From Pseudomonas bharatica CSV86 (GTDB lineage Bacteria; Pseudomonadota; Gammaproteobacteria; Pseudomonadales; Pseudomonadaceae): a stretch of DNA of 64,000 bases. The notes beneath the pieces were generated by a model. It worked only from the letters and a program-made list of their open reading frames with translations, was not told the origin of the DNA and made no database searches. Below, piece after piece: positions 63,235 to 64,000 of the stretch (position 1 is its first letter; every line of letters begins with the position of its first letter). Location: positions 248,001-312,000 of the forward strand of contig NZ_AMWJ02000001.1 in NCBI RefSeq assembly GCF_000319305.2, in the 5' to 3' direction. A program made the translations under genes and the position numbers.

Positions 63235-64000
63235 CGTAGTCATCCTCCTCGTCAGGATCGTCGGCGTAACCCTGCATCTGCTGGAGCCAGACCTTGTTCA
63301 CGACGACATTGATGGTCGTCGAATAGTCCCCGTAGGGAAAACTAACGCCGAAGGCGGCGATCGGTCCCGTCACGGCCTCGCCCTTGGGCTCCAGGCTGTG
63401 AATCATGAGGAGCGGCTTGTTCCGGACCATGCGGTAATGCGTGTCGGATACCGCTCCTGAGCCATCTTCGCCGCCAGCCAGCGTCCTGGCCTCATTGCGT
63501 TGTGCGTCGCTGAGCCCAAGCTTCTCGTCGCCACGCGAGGCAACCCTGTCCTTGTTCAGGCGCCACGAAGTGCCGTTCGGCTGATCCTTCCCGACGACGC
63601 GCACCTGATTCCTCAGGGTGAACGGGTTTTCACCGCCTGAGCCACCCGAAGGGGAAATCAGCAGAACATCGGCCAGCGGGCGCTTCATCGCAATCCGTTC
63701 GAGATAGCTCACCACGTCCGACTTCTGTCCGGCAAAGGACGAATGGCATTCGAACCGGGTGAGGAAGTCGTCGATCACCTCGACAGGCACGTCCCTGAAG
63801 ATGACGCCCTTTTCGGTGGACTCCTCCGGTCGCCCGCCGAATCCACTTCGCCAGTGATCGCCGATCAGCGCAAGGTTCCTGGCATTCACGTCAGGGTCGG
63901 TGGAGACAATGTAGCTCTCCCGCAATCGCCCACTGAAACTCTGCTCGACCGTGACCTCCTGGCCGGATCGCATCTTGTTCGCCGCCGTGATCAGCAGGCT
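63227..64000 (-). CDS. Z1-domain protein, C-terminal part only
   Basis: The visible 257 residues run off the right edge; nine codons are in frame before the first methionine. The part includes RESYIVSTDPDVNARNLALI, FIRDVPVEVIDDFL-like sequence, RPLADVLLISPSGG and a C-terminus ending DDPDEEDDYDA. This fits the C-terminal region of Z1 proteins, which are about 900-residue helicase-associated proteins. The Walker motifs and Z1 core lie outside the window. The gene is the most upstream visible member of the defence operon. Confidence 0.75.
   Translation of the reverse strand, partial: SLLITAANKMRSGQEVTVEQSFSGRLRESYIVSTDPDVNARNLALIGDHWRSGFGGRPEESTEKGVIFRDVPVEVIDDFLTRFECHSSFAGQKSDVVSYLERIAMKRPLADVLLISPSGGSGGENPFTLRNQVRVVGKDQPNGTSWRLNKDRVASRGDEKLGLSDAQRNEARTLAGGEDGSGAVSDTHYRMVRNKPLLMIHSLEPKGEAVTGPIAAFGVSFPYGDYSTTINVVVNKVWLQQMQGYADDPDEEDDYDA

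Larger units (their letters stand above)
26100..64000. mobile_element. Integrative and conjugative element of the ICEclc/PAGI-2 type, partial
   Basis: The attachment-site copy, the parA-parB-DUF2857 regulatory operon, STY4528, TIGR03761, DUF3158, SSB, topoisomerase III, STY4534, DUF3275 and the PilL-TIGR03759-TIGR03765-TraD-TIGR03747 block occur in the order typical of this ICE superfamily. Pseudomonas REP pairs stop before it. The rest of the type IV secretion genes, relaxase and integrase must lie beyond 64 kb. At least two cargo insertions are visible (35.1-36.3 kb and 57.4-64 kb). Confidence 0.9.

Noticed and set aside
1..64000. CRISPR arrays, rRNA genes and insertion sequences
   Set aside because: No regularly spaced direct repeats, no rRNA-like sequence and no transposase-like protein with terminal inverted repeats were seen in the window.

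Overview
The window is Pseudomonas chromosome (putida/fluorescens type) that runs into an integrative and conjugative element (ICE) of the ICEclc/PAGI-2/PFGI-1 superfamily. Pseudomonas is suggested by six inverted pairs of a REP sequence with the core GTGGGAGCTGGCTTGCCAGC. It is also suggested by the block kgtP-mifR-mifS-bglX and by a FecI/FecR/TonB-receptor triad. All REP pairs lie left of 21 kb and none lies in the ICE.

Core region, 1-26.1 kb. It holds a 2-oxoglutarate transporter with a sigma-54 promoter, tandem upstream dyads and its MifS/MifR two-component system; periplasmic beta-glucosidase BglX; a lemA-TPM-TPM membrane cluster; a methyltransferase; a DUF6124 gene framed by two copies of a structured repeat; and a heme-type TonB receptor with FecI/FecR regulators. 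Further right are a glycerophosphodiesterase, LysE, SulP and CDF transporters, and a chemoreceptor next to a putrescine-type APC permease.

ICE, from about 26.1 kb to beyond the right edge. The left boundary is an 18-bp copy of the 3' end of a tRNA-Gly(CCC) gene; the full tRNA and the integrase should lie outside the window to the right. Inside come two LysR genes around an exbD remnant, then a regulatory operon (bisR-like, alpA, parA, shi, parB/bisD, DUF2857/bisC) of the kind that sets bistable transfer competence in ICEclc. The replication/processing block follows: an STY4528-type protein with an embedded origin-like array, TIGR03761, DUF3158, SSB and topoisomerase III. Then come about ten small accessory genes with hairpin leaders, an SNF2-like helicase, and the conjugation block (PilL, TIGR03759, transglycosylase, TIGR03765, TraD, TIGR03747).

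Cargo. A phospholipase-D-fold gene sits on the opposite strand between two copies of a 17-bp palindrome. At the right end a four-gene minus-strand cluster (Z1, PD-(D/E)XK, AIPR, zinc-hook SMC-like ATPase) resembles an Mza/MORC-type phage-defence system cut by the window edge.

Quality. Seven to eight genes are broken by twelve apparent one-base losses, nearly all in short G/C or A/T runs and several in the context GGGC. This looks like uncorrected long-read error rather than real gene decay, so 'pseudogene' entries mean 'frameshifted in this sequence'.
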